The notes beneath the pieces are model-generated. The model made no database searches, was not told the DNA's origin, and saw only the letters and a list, made by a program, of their open reading frames with translations. Position numbers and translations under genes: made by a program. A stretch of 64,000 bases of DNA from Clostridiales bacterium (GTDB taxonomy: Bacteria > Bacillota > Clostridia > Christensenellales > DTU072). Below are positions 9,776 through 19,259 of the stretch, one piece after another (the stretch's first letter is position 1; each line of letters opens with the position of its first letter). The stretch covers positions 1-64,000 of the forward strand of contig DUUO01000002.1 of assembly GCA_012841525.1 (NCBI GenBank), given 5' to 3'.

Positions 9776-11428
9776 TTGAAAAAAACTGATATTGTTCCAA
9801 CTAATTTTATTGAAAGCATCATAGTTGATGATTTAAATTCTGGAAAGCACGATAAAATTTTGACAAGATTTCCCCCTGAGCCGAATGGATATTTACATGT
9901 AGGTCATGCAAAAAGCTTGGCAATAAATTTTGGTATTAAAAACAAATTTGGAGGAACTTGTTATTTAAGATATGATGACACAAATCCCGAAAAAGAAGAA
10001 AAAGAATATGTGGATTCAATCAAAGAAGACATAAAATGGCTAGGTCATGCGTGGGATAAAGAGCTTTATGCTTCTGATTATTTTGAAACAATGTATAAAT
10101 GTGCTGTCTTGTTGATTAAGAAAGGACTAGCGTTTGTCTGCGATTACAGTGATGAAGAAATTTCGAGAACTCGTGGAACATTTAATGAGCCAGGTGAAGA
10201 AAGTAAATATAGAAATAGAAGTGTTGAAGAAAATTTAGAATTATTTGAAAACATGAGAAAAGGCTTATACGAAGATGGTTCTAGAGTTTTAAGAGCAAAA
10301 ATAGATATGGCAAGCCCTAACATGAATATGAGAGATCCAGTCATATATAGAATTTCAAGGACAACTCATCATAGAACTAAAGATAAATGGGTAATTTATC
10401 CTATGTATGATTTTGCTCATCCAATTGAAGATGCAATTGAACACATTACACATTCAATTTGCACCTTGGAGTTTGAAGACCATCGCCCTTTATATGATTG
10501 GGTTGTTGAAAATTGTGAGTTTGATCCAAAACCTAGACAAATTGAATTTGCTAGGTTGAATATAAAAAACACAATAATGTCAAAAAGATTTTTGAAAAAA
10601 CTCGTTGATGATGGTTTTGTTGACGGCTGGGATGATCCTAGAATGCCCACTATTTCAGGAATGAGAAACAGAGGTTATCCACCAGAGGCTATAAATGAAT
10701 TTTGCGAGAGAATAGGAGTAGCAAAAGCAAACAGTGAAGTAGAGCCTAGTTTATTAGAATTTTGCATTCGTGAAAATCTAAATAAAAATGCAGATAGAGC
10801 AATGGTTGTTGAAAGTCCGTTATTAGTGACAATTGAAAACATAGGTGAAGGTGAATTTTTTGAATTCGATGCTGTAGATAATCCTCAAAATGAAAACTCA
10901 AAAAAACATAAAGTTACATTAAAACGCGAAATATTTATTGAAAGCACTGACTTTGCTTTAGTCCCACCACCAAAATATCATCGCTTAGTAGAGGGTGGAA
11001 AAATTAGATTGAAAGGAGCATATATTATCGAGCATGTAAAAACAATTTTAGATAAAAATGGCAATGTTGAAAGTCTTGTCTGCAGGTATATTCCAGATTC
11101 AGCATCTGGCGGTGCAAATGCAAAAATTAAGGTAAAAGCTACAGTACAATGGGTTTCCAAAGAAGATGCTGTAGATGTAGAACTACACAATTTTGAGCAT
11201 TTATTAAATGATGAAACTCCAGAAATAAAAGACTTTTCAAAAAGACTAAATTATAATTCTAGAAAGATAATTAAAGGTGCAAAAGCAGAACCATTTGTTT
11301 TAGAAGGTGAAGAAAATAAACGTTTCCAATTTATGAGAAATGCATATTATAAGCGTGCAAAAAAAGTAGATGGAATTTGGCAATTCTATCGCATTGTTAG
11401 TTTAAAAGAGAGTTATACATTGATGTAA
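9776..11428 (+). CDS. glnS: Glutaminyl-tRNA synthetase; TTG start after aaaggagg
   Basis: TRFPPEPNGYLHVGHAKSLAINFG; RYDDTNPEKE; MSKRFLKKLV; GWDDPRMPTISGMRNRGYPPEAI. Confidence 0.96.
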   Translation: MKKTDIVPTNFIESIIVDDLNSGKHDKILTRFPPEPNGYLHVGHAKSLAINFGIKNKFGGTCYLRYDDTNPEKEEKEYVDSIKEDIKWLGHAWDKELYASDYFETMYKCAVLLIKKGLAFVCDYSDEEISRTRGTFNEPGEESKYRNRSVEENLELFENMRKGLYEDGSRVLRAKIDMASPNMNMRDPVIYRISRTTHHRTKDKWVIYPMYDFAHPIEDAIEHITHSICTLEFEDHRPLYDWVVENCEFDPKPRQIEFARLNIKNTIMSKRFLKKLVDDGFVDGWDDPRMPTISGMRNRGYPPEAINEFCERIGVAKANSEVEPSLLEFCIRENLNKNADRAMVVESPLLVTIENIGEGEFFEFDAVDNPQNENSKKHKVTLKREIFIESTDFALVPPPKYHRLVEGGKIRLKGAYIIEHVKTILDKNGNVESLVCRYIPDSASGGANAKIKVKATVQWVSKEDAVDVELHNFEHLLNDETPEIKDFSKRLNYNSRKIIKGAKAEPFVLEGEENKRFQFMRNAYYKRAKKVDGIWQFYRIVSLKESYTLM

Positions 11429-11514
11429 ACTTTAGCAAATTTCAAAAGATAAAAACTTTATTTTGCATAAAAAATATTCATAACTGAAACTTAAATTAAA
11501 TAATTATCAAAAAT

Positions 11515-11570
11515 AAAACTGACAAAAATTGAACAACGAAAATCAATTTTTTATGTCAGTTTTTGTTATA
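11515..11570 (+). terminator. Hairpin terminator after glnS
   Basis: aaaactgacaaaaattga...tcaattttttatgtcagtttttgtt. Confidence 0.75.
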
Positions 11571-11671
11571 AAAATAAAAAAAAGATTTTGTTTTGTTTTT
11601 ATCATTTATTTTTAAATTTTAGCAGATAAAAAAGATTAAACATATATTAGTTGAATTAAAAAATGGAACAT

Positions 11672-11709
11672 GTATCAAAAAAGGATGCAAATATATTACT
11701 TTTTGATAC
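11672..11709. repeat. 10-bp perfect inverted repeat upstream of the 4-TM cluster
   Basis: gtatcaaaaa-N18-tttttgatac. Confidence 0.6.
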
Positions 11710-11818
11710 CTTAATTTGAAAAATCTTAAAATATTAAAAAATACATTCAAAAGAACTAGATTGAGTTTATGCTTAAAGTTCGATTTAATATTTACTTTAA
11801 TTTACTTAAATTTTAGTA

Positions 11819-11847
11819 TTGTAATTTTATTCTCTTGCTTGTATAAT
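11819..11847 (+). promoter_or_regulatory. Candidate sigma-A-type promoter for the cluster
   Basis: TTGTAA-N17-TATAAT, about 75 nt upstream of ATG 11922. Confidence 0.5.
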
Positions 11848-11921
11848 TATATTATTGTAAAATTTTAACAAGTGGTGGATGGTTTTGGGACTAATATCAA
11901 CAAATAATTTTAGGAGCTAGT

Positions 11922-13103
11922 ATGGTTAAATGTAAATACTGTGGTGAGATGAATTTAGAGGATGGTAAATATTGTGCAAGATGCGGGCAAGAATTACCGT
12001 CTACTGATAACACAGCGATGAAAGATACTTTGTTAAAAGCACAAAAAAGCTTTGACAGAGATTCTTTAGTGAATCTGGAGCGTTCGCGCATAACTTATGT
12101 TTGTACGGTTTGCGGACATATTAACAGTATTGAACAAGATAGATGTGATACATGTGGCAAACCAAGACCTAGAAGTGAATATGTGACTGCTTTGAAAAAA
12201 TTGAAGCAAGCTGGGAAAGTTCAAACTGAGCAACAAAAACCAATTCAACAACCACAAACTCCAATTGAAGAGGAAAAAACACCAGAAGAAGAAGTCGTTC
12301 AACCTCAAACTGCTATTCAAAATTTTCCACAAACTTCAGGTGGTCAAGCACCAGCTGTAGTGCAACCATTTGTGGTAGTCCCATATGTAAACACACAGCA
12401 ACCTTTGTGGCAATATAGAACAAATCAAGTTTATAGATTTCAACCGTACACACAAGAAGAAATTGCTATGATGCAAGAGCAAGCTGCGAAAGCACAAGGG
12501 CAAGAACTAACAGATAAAACCGAAAAAACTGTTGAAGATGAAGTAAAACCAAAGGGAACAAAGCGAGTAAGAGTAACATCGTTATTAACTTTAATTGTTT
12601 CAATTGCAATGATAATTTGCATGTATTTGGTTCCTTATACAAAATCTGCATCAGATCCAGCAATATTTTATTTATCTGGAATAGTTGAATGTTTCAGAGC
12701 ATTTGACATTGTGTTAACTAATAAATTCTCAGCATATACATATTTAGGCTGGTATTCTTTCATTCCACCAATATTATTTGCAATTGCAATTATATTGCTG
12801 GCTGTTTTAATTGTTCGTTCAGTAATTAGATTATTCACTGGCAAAGCAAAAGTGAAAGGTTTTGTTTTGCCTTTGTTTATCTTCTTAACCGTATTTGGTG
12901 CATTTTTTGGAATAGTTGCACAAGTTTCAGGTTATGCGAACAATGGATTTGCAAATTATTTCCAAGTTGCAAATGTTGGAACATATTTAATTCCTGCACT
13001 TGCTTTAGTCTTGATTATTATTGCTCTTTTCAATAAAGCAAATGAACCAAAGAGCAAAAAAAAGGATAAAAGTAAAAAAGGAAAAGAAAAAGAAAAAATT
13101 TAA
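11922..13103 (+). CDS. Double zinc-ribbon + Pro/Gln-rich linker + 4-TM protein (cluster gene A)
   Basis: CKYCGEMNLEDGKYCARCG and CTVCGHINSIEQDRCDTCG; motif VVQPFVVVPYVNTQQ; four hydrophobic C-terminal segments; Lys-rich tail. Confidence 0.85.
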   Translation: MVKCKYCGEMNLEDGKYCARCGQELPSTDNTAMKDTLLKAQKSFDRDSLVNLERSRITYVCTVCGHINSIEQDRCDTCGKPRPRSEYVTALKKLKQAGKVQTEQQKPIQQPQTPIEEEKTPEEEVVQPQTAIQNFPQTSGGQAPAVVQPFVVVPYVNTQQPLWQYRTNQVYRFQPYTQEEIAMMQEQAAKAQGQELTDKTEKTVEDEVKPKGTKRVRVTSLLTLIVSIAMIICMYLVPYTKSASDPAIFYLSGIVECFRAFDIVLTNKFSAYTYLGWYSFIPPILFAIAIILLAVLIVRSVIRLFTGKAKVKGFVLPLFIFLTVFGAFFGIVAQVSGYANNGFANYFQVANVGTYLIPALALVLIIIALFNKANEPKSKKKDKSKKGKEKEKI

Positions 13104-13137
13104 AACCAAAACAAAAATGGTTTAGGAGAAACAAAAC

Positions 13138-14106
13138 ATGGCAAAAAAAGCAGATAAAAATACGCAGCCAACAATGGGATATTATGAGGTTCCCGCAAAT
13201 AGGTTTTATGTAGATGAACGAGATATGAATTCTCCATATCTACAATCATACTATGCTGCAAGAAGTGCAAAACCAGTGTTTGTAAACAAACCAACCGCAG
13301 ATGCTTATATGGAAAAGCAAGAGCCTCAACCAGTTGAAAACAAAAAAGCAAAAAAAGCAAAACAACCAGCAAAAGGGCAAAAAAAAGTTAAAAGAAATGG
13401 CTTTGTCATTTTAACTTTAATATTAGTTTTATTGTTGGTTGTATATCTAGTACTTAGTTTTGTGGGAATTGATGCAATAGCAGATTATACATCTATTGCA
13501 GTAAAAGTTACACTTCCTGAAGAAGAAGATGCTGAAGCAATTGTTGAAAATATAGATCTGAAAGATATTGTAATGGGAACTGTTGAATCATTTAGCAAAA
13601 AATCAGATGATCCAGAAGAAGCGGAAGCTGCAGAAGCTGTGGAAACTGAAACTGAAACTGAAGAAGAAGCTGTTAGCGAGGAAGAAGGTTTTATTTATTA
13701 TTCAGATAGAATGGCAAATGTTGCTGCTTTAGATACAGCTGGAAAGGCATCAGCCTATGGGTTGCCAATAGGACTTTTGGTTTTCGCTATTACAGCAGTT
13801 ATATTCTTGATTAGATTGATAGTATCAGCATTTACTCCTAAAAGAAGAAAACTATTTATATTTAGCGGAATAATGCTTCTAATATTTGGAATTGTAACAG
13901 ACTTATTCTTGTATATGTGGTCCGCGGGCACTGATTTTTCGAAATTTGGAGAATTTATATATGTCTTTGCACAAGAGTCCACATTAACTATACAAGCTGG
14001 AATAGGAGCGTTAGTGCTTGTAATATTACCGTTGTTAATCACAATTACATCAATATTTTGCTTTAGAAGCAAGAAAAAATATGGGGAATATAGGAGGAAG
14101 TCATAA
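13138..14106 (+). CDS. 4-TM protein with Glu-rich first outer loop (cluster gene B)
   Basis: TM at VILTLILVLLLVVYLVLSFV and others; loop EEAEAAEAVETETETEEEAVSEEE; TDFSKFGEFIYVF shared with gene D. Confidence 0.8.
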   Translation: MAKKADKNTQPTMGYYEVPANRFYVDERDMNSPYLQSYYAARSAKPVFVNKPTADAYMEKQEPQPVENKKAKKAKQPAKGQKKVKRNGFVILTLILVLLLVVYLVLSFVGIDAIADYTSIAVKVTLPEEEDAEAIVENIDLKDIVMGTVESFSKKSDDPEEAEAAEAVETETETEEEAVSEEEGFIYYSDRMANVAALDTAGKASAYGLPIGLLVFAITAVIFLIRLIVSAFTPKRRKLFIFSGIMLLIFGIVTDLFLYMWSAGTDFSKFGEFIYVFAQESTLTIQAGIGALVLVILPLLITITSIFCFRSKKKYGEYRRKS

Positions 14107-14522
14107 TGTCTCGTAAAAGAAGAAATAAAGAACAAGAAAGGGAACAGCAACATATACAAACAGCACCTCAAGGTCAATATTATGCTGGACCTCAACAAAA
14201 CCAATATTATGCTGGACCTCAACAAAATCAATATCCCGCAAATCCAGGATATTATAATCCGATGATGAATCCGCAAGTCAACTATCAAAATTATGGACCT
14301 CCAATGCCTCCTGCTGGAGCACCAATTGCAAAAGCACCAGTTAGATTTAAAGCTAGATGGAGAAAAATTAATAATAGTGGTCCAGTTCCAGTTGCACCAC
14401 CAGCAGATTTCATACAATTAACGCCAATAGTCCAACCTATACCATTGGTTCCATATTCAACACAAATGCAACCACTTGCAACTTTTGATGATGAATATGA
14501 TGATTATGATGAATTTTATTAA
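14106..14522 (+). CDS. Small soluble motif-only protein (cluster gene C)
   Basis: SGPVPVAPPADFIQLTPIVQPIPLVPYSTQ plus acidic/Tyr tail DDEYDDYDEFY; overlaps the stop of gene B (taatg). Confidence 0.8.
   Translation: MSRKRRNKEQEREQQHIQTAPQGQYYAGPQQNQYYAGPQQNQYPANPGYYNPMMNPQVNYQNYGPPMPPAGAPIAKAPVRFKARWRKINNSGPVPVAPPADFIQLTPIVQPIPLVPYSTQMQPLATFDDEYDDYDEFY
14175..14228 (+). repeat. 27-bp in-frame tandem repeat x2 (QYYAGPQQN), partial third copy
   Basis: caatattatgctggacctcaacaaaa(c/t) at 14175 and 14202. Confidence 0.9.
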
Positions 14523-14695
14523 AATCATTGGATAGATGCTGTAAATTGAAGATGAAATAGAAGCATAAATTTTAATATGCTAACATAAAATATCTACAAA
14601 TCTGAAATTAGAGCAACATATCTAAAGGCAATATATTTAATAAGTTAATAATATATAAAGATTAGTACATAAATATTAAGGAGAGAGCTGCTAGA

Positions 14696-15859
14696 ATGCC
14701 AAGAAATGCACAACCAATTCAACCATATCGCGGAGGAGTAGGGCCTGGTCCACGACCACAAAATCCTTATCCTATGCGTCCTAGACCTGGCAATACAAGA
14801 CCAGCAAACCAAAGGCCTGAACCTATTCCTGTAAAAAAGAATAGAAAAAAGGAAAGGGAATATTTTTTCATAATGAGAAGAGGGGTTTGTTTTTTCATTA
14901 TGTTATTTGCATTAATTTGGCTTGCAATATTTGCACTTAGCTTTTTAAAGGTAGCTCCAAATTTTACGGCTATATTAATTGAACCAGATAGAACACCTAT
15001 GAGTTTAAGAGAAGAGACTGATAGCGAAGAACTTGATGAGGATGGAAATCCAATTATTAATGAATATGAAGATAAATCAGTCTTTGTTGGTCTTGATGAT
15101 ATGATTTACGGTTCAATTGGAAAATTATTAAACAAACCTCAAGTAGATGAAGATGGCAATTCTAAATCTCCATATTATGATGGGTTGATAAGCGAAATTG
15201 AAAAAATAACAAAAGATGCTGAAGATGTTGAAACTGAAGATGAAAAAGTTGAAGAAACAGAAGAAACTCCAAGTGCAAGTGGTGTATATTTAGCCGAAGA
15301 AGAAGAAAGTGCTGAAACTGATGGTGAAGAGGCAGAAGAGGAAACAGAGGAAGAAACCCCTGTTGCAGACGATAGAGCAAAAGTTGTGGCTGAAGATACT
15401 ATGTTTAGTATGGGTTCAATGGCTATTACATATTTCCCAATCGTGCTATTAGTAGGAATAATTTTAGCTCTTTTAATATTTTTATTTGCCTTTTTCGCAT
15501 TATTCGGTAGGCGCATATTTAAAGGTTTTGTAATAATGGCGATTTTGCTTTTGGTTGTTGGAATTTTTACCTTATTTGGAGGATTAGCATCTTCAGGAAT
15601 AAAACAAGGGGCACCGATGAAAGACCCTGAAACTGAAGAAGTAACAAGTATTGTAGATTTTTCGAGACTTGGAGAATTTTTAACTGGAAGTTTTGCTGCT
15701 CCACCAGAAGAAGAAGTTGAGATGGAAGATGGCCAGTTGCCAGACTTAAATGCTGTTGGTGGAGTTCCAATATTGGTATTCACTGTATCTCCAGTAATAA
15801 TATTGATTTTATCGTTCTTTACTAAGAAAAAAGTGCCATATAGCATCTTTGATAGATAA
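14696..15859 (+). CDS. 4-TM protein with long acidic outer loop (cluster gene D, paralogue of B)
   Basis: Pro-rich N-terminus; EEEESAETDGEEAEEETEEETP; VDFSRLGEFLTG. Confidence 0.8.
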   Translation: MPRNAQPIQPYRGGVGPGPRPQNPYPMRPRPGNTRPANQRPEPIPVKKNRKKEREYFFIMRRGVCFFIMLFALIWLAIFALSFLKVAPNFTAILIEPDRTPMSLREETDSEELDEDGNPIINEYEDKSVFVGLDDMIYGSIGKLLNKPQVDEDGNSKSPYYDGLISEIEKITKDAEDVETEDEKVEETEETPSASGVYLAEEEESAETDGEEAEEETEEETPVADDRAKVVAEDTMFSMGSMAITYFPIVLLVGIILALLIFLFAFFALFGRRIFKGFVIMAILLLVVGIFTLFGGLASSGIKQGAPMKDPETEEVTSIVDFSRLGEFLTGSFAAPPEEEVEMEDGQLPDLNAVGGVPILVFTVSPVIILILSFFTKKKVPYSIFDR

Positions 15860-15904
15860 AATGCAAAATGAAGTTATTATGTATGATGTTGATAGAGGTG
15901 TAAA

Positions 15905-16156
15905 ATGTCTAAAAAAAAGAAAAACATAGAAAATCAAGATTTGCAGATAGTGGAAAAACCAGTGCGAAGAAAAACATATACTTTTAGAGTTTTAAACACT
16001 GTAGGACCAGTTCCAATTGCAAGACCTAATGATTTTATTCAATTAACTCCAGCGGTCCAACCAATACCAATTATGCCTTATACTGATCAAATGGGTGGGT
16101 TTGAAGAAGATGGATATGATGAAGGTTTTGACGATTTTGAAGATGATTTTTATTAA
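15905..16156 (+). CDS. Small soluble motif-only protein (cluster gene E, paralogue of C)
   Basis: VGPVPIARPNDFIQLTPAVQPIPIMPYTDQ plus FDDFEDDFY tail. Confidence 0.8.
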   Translation: MSKKKKNIENQDLQIVEKPVRRKTYTFRVLNTVGPVPIARPNDFIQLTPAVQPIPIMPYTDQMGGFEEDGYDEGFDDFEDDFY

Positions 16157-16187
16157 AAAATAAATAATGCCGAGGAGGATTTGAAAA

Positions 16188-17111
16188 ATGGCAAAAAAAG
16201 ATAAAAAAAATGTAGAAAAAGCTGTTCAAGTCGCAGCTGTTCCTGTGCAAGAGCCACAGCCAATGCAACAAGAGCAACAATGGCAACAATCACATCAATG
16301 GGATCAACAAAGATCTCCTAGACCAGCTAGGCCGTTACAACTTACTCCAATTATACAACCAATTGCTTTTGTGCCTTATTCAACTCAACAACAAGAGTTG
16401 TATATGTGGGAAGAAGAGCCTTATGGTGATGCTTACTATGATTCGCAAATGCAAGCAGCAAATCCAGGTTATAATGTAGATGCTCCTAATTTTGGTAATT
16501 CTTCATATCAGGCAAATGCATATGGCCAAGGATATTATGGTGGAGAAGGATATAACCAAGGCTATGGCTATAATGATGATGCTCATGAACTATCTTATGG
16601 TGCAGCGGCACCCGTTGAAGCAGCACCTGAAAAAGCAGCTAAAAAGAAAAAAGGAGCCAGTGGTACAGCAATTGTTTTACTTATTCTATCGTTAGTTGCA
16701 ATTGCATTAATTGTTATAGGAAAATTTGTAGATCAAAGCTTTTTAATGTTTGCAGATGAAACATCAGGACTAGATATGATAATAAATTTCTTTACCGATG
16801 TTAGTGGCGGATTTACTGAGGCTATGATAATGCCAATTGCAGTATTAGTTGCAGCAGTAGGTATATTATTTGTTTTCTTAGGTTCATTATTTGGTATAAT
16901 GAGAAAGGGAGCAACTGTATTTACAAAAATAGGTACATGCATTGCTTTTATAGGTGCTTTAGTTGGTTTAATTGTAGGATTGATTAAAGCCGAAGATGTT
17001 AAAATTGAAATTGGATATTACATCTTAGTAGGCCTATCTGCTTTAATTTTAATTATTGCTTTCGCAGCAAAAAATGCTCCAAAAGAGAAAAAGGCTAAGA
17101 AGACAAAATAA
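16188..17111 (+). CDS. Motif + Tyr/Gly-rich linker + 4-TM protein (cluster gene F)
   Basis: ARPLQLTPIIQPIAFVPYSTQQ; NAYGQGYYGGEGYNQGYGYN; four TM. Confidence 0.82.
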   Translation: MAKKDKKNVEKAVQVAAVPVQEPQPMQQEQQWQQSHQWDQQRSPRPARPLQLTPIIQPIAFVPYSTQQQELYMWEEEPYGDAYYDSQMQAANPGYNVDAPNFGNSSYQANAYGQGYYGGEGYNQGYGYNDDAHELSYGAAAPVEAAPEKAAKKKKGASGTAIVLLILSLVAIALIVIGKFVDQSFLMFADETSGLDMIINFFTDVSGGFTEAMIMPIAVLVAAVGILFVFLGSLFGIMRKGATVFTKIGTCIAFIGALVGLIVGLIKAEDVKIEIGYYILVGLSALILIIAFAAKNAPKEKKAKKTK

Positions 17112-17229
17112 AAAATTAAAATAGTAAAGTATTATAAAATTACTCGAAAAGATTAGTTAGTTTTGAATGAATAAAATTAATACCTAACGGTAATTATTAT
17201 AAATAATATATATAGAGAGGAAGAGATTA

Positions 17230-17583
17230 ATGTGCAGAAGACGTAAAAAAGAACCGATAAACGATGGTATTCAACGCACAAATGTGCCGACAAGGCAAAT
17301 GCAAAGTTCGGCATATCCAATGTCACAAGTACCATCACAAGCAATGCCAATGCCAAATACAGGTGCTTTTCATGTAGCACCAAATGGCATGCCAATGGGG
17401 TTACCTACATATTCGTCTGTTGATGAATATGGCAGAGTATACACTCCAATAATGCATTATGGTCCACAACCAGTTAGCGCGCCGATGCCTATAGCAAAAC
17501 CAGCAGAGTTTGTCCAACTTGCTCCAATAGTATCGCCAGTGGCTTTTGTACCATTTAGTGCTCAAGAGGATAAACAAGAATAA
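17230..17583 (+). CDS. Small soluble motif-only protein (cluster gene G)
   Basis: AKPAEFVQLAPIVSPVAFVPFSAQ at C-terminus; RBS gagaggaagag. Confidence 0.75.
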   Translation: MCRRRKKEPINDGIQRTNVPTRQMQSSAYPMSQVPSQAMPMPNTGAFHVAPNGMPMGLPTYSSVDEYGRVYTPIMHYGPQPVSAPMPIAKPAEFVQLAPIVSPVAFVPFSAQEDKQE

Positions 17584-17596
17584 AGGAGGCATTGAG

Positions 17597-18559
17597 ATGG
17601 ATAACAATAGTAATAACAGTATGGTAGATTATGGAAGATGGGTGCCTGTTGATGAAAATCAATTAGGATTTAAGTTACCTCCAATTCCTTCAAATCAACC
17701 AGTAGCAGGACCTGATGGGTCATTGTATTGTGTAGGTGACTCCAAACCTGAATTGACTTCAGTTGGATCAAATACTAATAATGCAATTCCAACGCCATCA
17801 TCAATAGTGCAAATGCCATCAATAGTTCAGCCGATTGCATTAGTGCCTTATACAAGTCAAAATCAACCTATGCTTCAATATGATCCATATTCAAGACCTG
17901 TTGAACCAGAAGGTGCACCAAAGGCTCCAGTTTACATAAAAAAGCCTTATAGACCAATAAGTATTACGGCATTTGTGATAGCACTTATTGCAGCTATTGT
18001 GTTTTTGCTTTTCTCTGTAGTAGCATTTCAAGGAAATTCAGCAAGAGAAGCATATAAAGCAAATGGAATTGAATTAATGAAAGCAGTAACAGATGTTTTC
18101 AATAAAGATAGTGGAACAGCATATGCTTCCATTATTGCAGAAAAAGATGGAGATTCTTTTGGAAGAATAGTTGTTTATGCATTACCATTTTTAGCAATAA
18201 TTGTTGAGGTGTTTTTAATTATCCTTGCATTAAAATATCTGATTAGATTTTTTACTAAGAAATCACCAAGGTCATTTAGCGTTCTTGCTTTTTTGAATAT
18301 TATATTAACTGCCTTGATGTTTATAGGGTTATTGATAATGAGCAATGCTGAAGTTGCAACTGATGCAAGAAGTTATAATACAAGAGCATTTTTTGCTTTA
18401 GAGGCAACCCCTGCTACAATAATGGGTAAATGGGCTTTAGGCTTTGCGTTTGTAGCATCGATAGTACTTTTCATAATTCCATTCTTTGCTAGAAAAAATG
18501 CATATATGGTTGAAAGAGACGATCCTGCAAATAAGACCTATATAATTTCAGCAGAATAA
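17597..18559 (+). CDS. Motif + 4-TM protein (cluster gene H); start re-assigned to ATG 17597
   Basis: taaaggaggcattgagATG; PSSIVQMPSIVQPIALVPYTSQNQ; four TM. Confidence 0.82.
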   Translation: MDNNSNNSMVDYGRWVPVDENQLGFKLPPIPSNQPVAGPDGSLYCVGDSKPELTSVGSNTNNAIPTPSSIVQMPSIVQPIALVPYTSQNQPMLQYDPYSRPVEPEGAPKAPVYIKKPYRPISITAFVIALIAAIVFLLFSVVAFQGNSAREAYKANGIELMKAVTDVFNKDSGTAYASIIAEKDGDSFGRIVVYALPFLAIIVEVFLIILALKYLIRFFTKKSPRSFSVLAFLNIILTALMFIGLLIMSNAEVATDARSYNTRAFFALEATPATIMGKWALGFAFVASIVLFIIPFFARKNAYMVERDDPANKTYIISAE

Positions 18560-18597
18560 AAGAATAAAATGCTTTAATCTCTAAAAAATATAATTTG

Positions 18598-18626
18598 AAA
18601 GGGGGCATATTATGCCCCTTTTATTT
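18598..18626 (+). terminator. Strong hairpin terminator ending the cluster
   Basis: aaagggggcatattatgccccttttattt. Confidence 0.85.
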
Positions 18627-18812
18627 ATCCTTTTTTTTAACAATTTATGTTATTAAACATACTAATATTAATTTTTTTAATTTTTGTATTAATAAATTAT
18701 TTGTTTTTTTGCACAAGTTTTAATTGCTTGAGGAAACTTATATTTTGTTATATCATACAAATGAAGTCAAAAAGACAATTTGAAACAAAAAAAGTAATTA
18801 AAGAGGAAAATT

Positions 18813-19034
18813 ATGTTAGATAAATTAAAAAATATTTTAAATGAACAAATGGAAATAGATACTAGTAATATTACACCAGAAACTAGATTAATCGAAGATT
18901 TAAAGGCAGATAGTATAGACCTTATGCAAATGGTTATGGCAGTAGAAATTGAATTTGATGTAATTTTTGAAGACAGTGACATTAAAAAGCTCAAAACTGT
19001 TGGTGATGTAATGAGTTTTTTGGAAAATTATTAG
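18813..19034 (+). CDS. acpP: Acyl carrier protein
   Basis: LIEDLKADSIDLMQMVMAVEIEFDVIFEDSD. Confidence 0.92.
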   Translation: MLDKLKNILNEQMEIDTSNITPETRLIEDLKADSIDLMQMVMAVEIEFDVIFEDSDIKKLKTVGDVMSFLENY

Positions 19035-19259
19035 TTTTAAAAAATTGTAATTAAAATTTATTAAACTGCTGCTTATTTAAAAAAACAAAAACTCATTAAA
19101 AATTAGTGCTTATTTTTAAGGTAAATATTATGAATGTTTTTTTATAAGATGAAAGCAGTTAATTAATAAAAATCTTTAAATAACCATAATATTTGTATAA
19201 ATTTTTGTGCAAATATAATAAATTAATACGATTTGATAGTTATAAAGTTTATAAATTGG

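Noticed and set aside
13755-14417. Long minus-strand ORF (220 aa) opposite cluster genes B/C, and similar antisense ORFs at 15175-15846 and 46527-47165
   Set aside because: They are low-complexity shadow ORFs opposite well-supported coding sequences, with no convincing RBS or recognised domain.
17546-17596. ORF-track start of gene H overlapping gene G
   Set aside because: A clear RBS (aaaggagg) precedes ATG 17597, immediately after the gene G stop; the upstream extension is not needed.
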